This document shows positions 63,978 to 64,000 of a stretch of DNA of 64,000 bases, one piece after another. The position numbers and the translations under genes were made by a program. The notes under the pieces are model-generated. The model made no database searches. It was not told the origin of the DNA and saw only the letters and a program-made list of their open reading frames with translations. Positions within the stretch are counted from its first letter, which is position 1. Every line of letters begins with the position of its first letter. Source of the DNA: Citrobacter koseri ATCC BAA-895 (GTDB taxonomy: Bacteria > Pseudomonadota > Gammaproteobacteria > Enterobacterales > Enterobacteriaceae); the NCBI RefSeq assembly GCF_000018045.1, contig NC_009792.1:4154001-4218000 (forward strand). Direction: 5' to 3'.

Positions 63978-64000
63978 TAGTCCTCCTTGCTGTCGTCCGG
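63977..64000 (-). CDS. rbfA: Ribosome-binding factor A, C-terminal end (partial)
   Basis: The last seven codons plus stop read PDDSKED-stop, the C-terminus of E. coli RbfA, a 30S maturation factor. The rest lies beyond the window. The TAA shares its last base with the truB ATG. Confidence 0.85.
   Translation of the reverse strand, partial: PDDSKED

Overview
The window is a chromosomal segment of an enteric gammaproteobacterium (Enterobacteriaceae, close to Citrobacter, Salmonella and Escherichia). Nearly every protein aligns end to end with an E. coli K-12 protein I know, in the sstT to rbfA order. REP/BIME palindromes of the E. coli/Salmonella type (GCCGGATGGCG...CTTATCCGGCCTAC) sit in many gene borders. 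Several E. coli loci are absent: ygjV, yhaI, tdcR, yhaBC, garP, prlF-yhaV, agaBCDI and the yraHIJK fimbriae. An aga cluster with an added malX/malY-like pair occupies the slot before rsmI. This argues against E. coli itself; Citrobacter is my best guess, but the genus is inference.

Layout: (1) 1-7037, 3' end of the Ser/Thr symporter sstT, then hexuronate catabolism: uxaCA diverging from exuT, with exuR downstream. The uxaC/exuT gap holds a CRP site, a candidate ExuR operator and a strong terminator-like hairpin in the exuT leader. (2) 7038-14237, membrane and stress genes yqjA-mzrA, yqjCDEK, yqjF, yqjG, yhaH, yhaJ, yhaK and the small yhaL. (3) 14366-17033, cysteine uptake and desulfidase (cyuPA). 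(4) 17414-26252, the complete tdcABCDEFG operon for anaerobic threonine/serine breakdown, with a well-formed CRP-dependent promoter. (5) 26253-27639, AT-rich spacer, tandem BIME array and the RNase P RNA gene rnpB. (6) 27640-32552, galactarate catabolism: garLRK diverging from garD. (7) 32611-41027, the N-acetylgalactosamine system: agaR, then kbaZ-agaVWEF-agaA and agaS-kbaY, each unit preceded by clusters of AgaR-type operators. (8) 41149-43905, a glucose/maltose-type PTS permease (MalX-like) followed by a MalY-like PLP enzyme, the most unusual part of the window. (9) 44002-64000, conserved core: rsmI, lpoA, yraN, diaA, dolP, yraQ, yraR, yhbP, yhbQ, yhbS, ubiT, ubiU, ubiV, yhbW, mtr, deaD (with the tiny yrbN), nlpI, pnp, rpsO, truB and the last codons of rbfA.

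The catabolic blocks converge on central metabolism. Uxa/exu feeds hexuronates towards 2-keto-3-deoxygluconate. Gar yields pyruvate and 2-phosphoglycerate. Tdc gives propionate/acetate with substrate-level ATP. Aga yields tagatose-1,6-bisphosphate, which the aldolase splits to triose phosphates. The right end is the RNA-processing and translation cluster with its known RNA signals (pnp leader stem, rpsO terminator). I see no prophage, insertion sequence, CRISPR array, tRNA or rRNA. I found no frameshifted gene; the only truncations are the two window ends.
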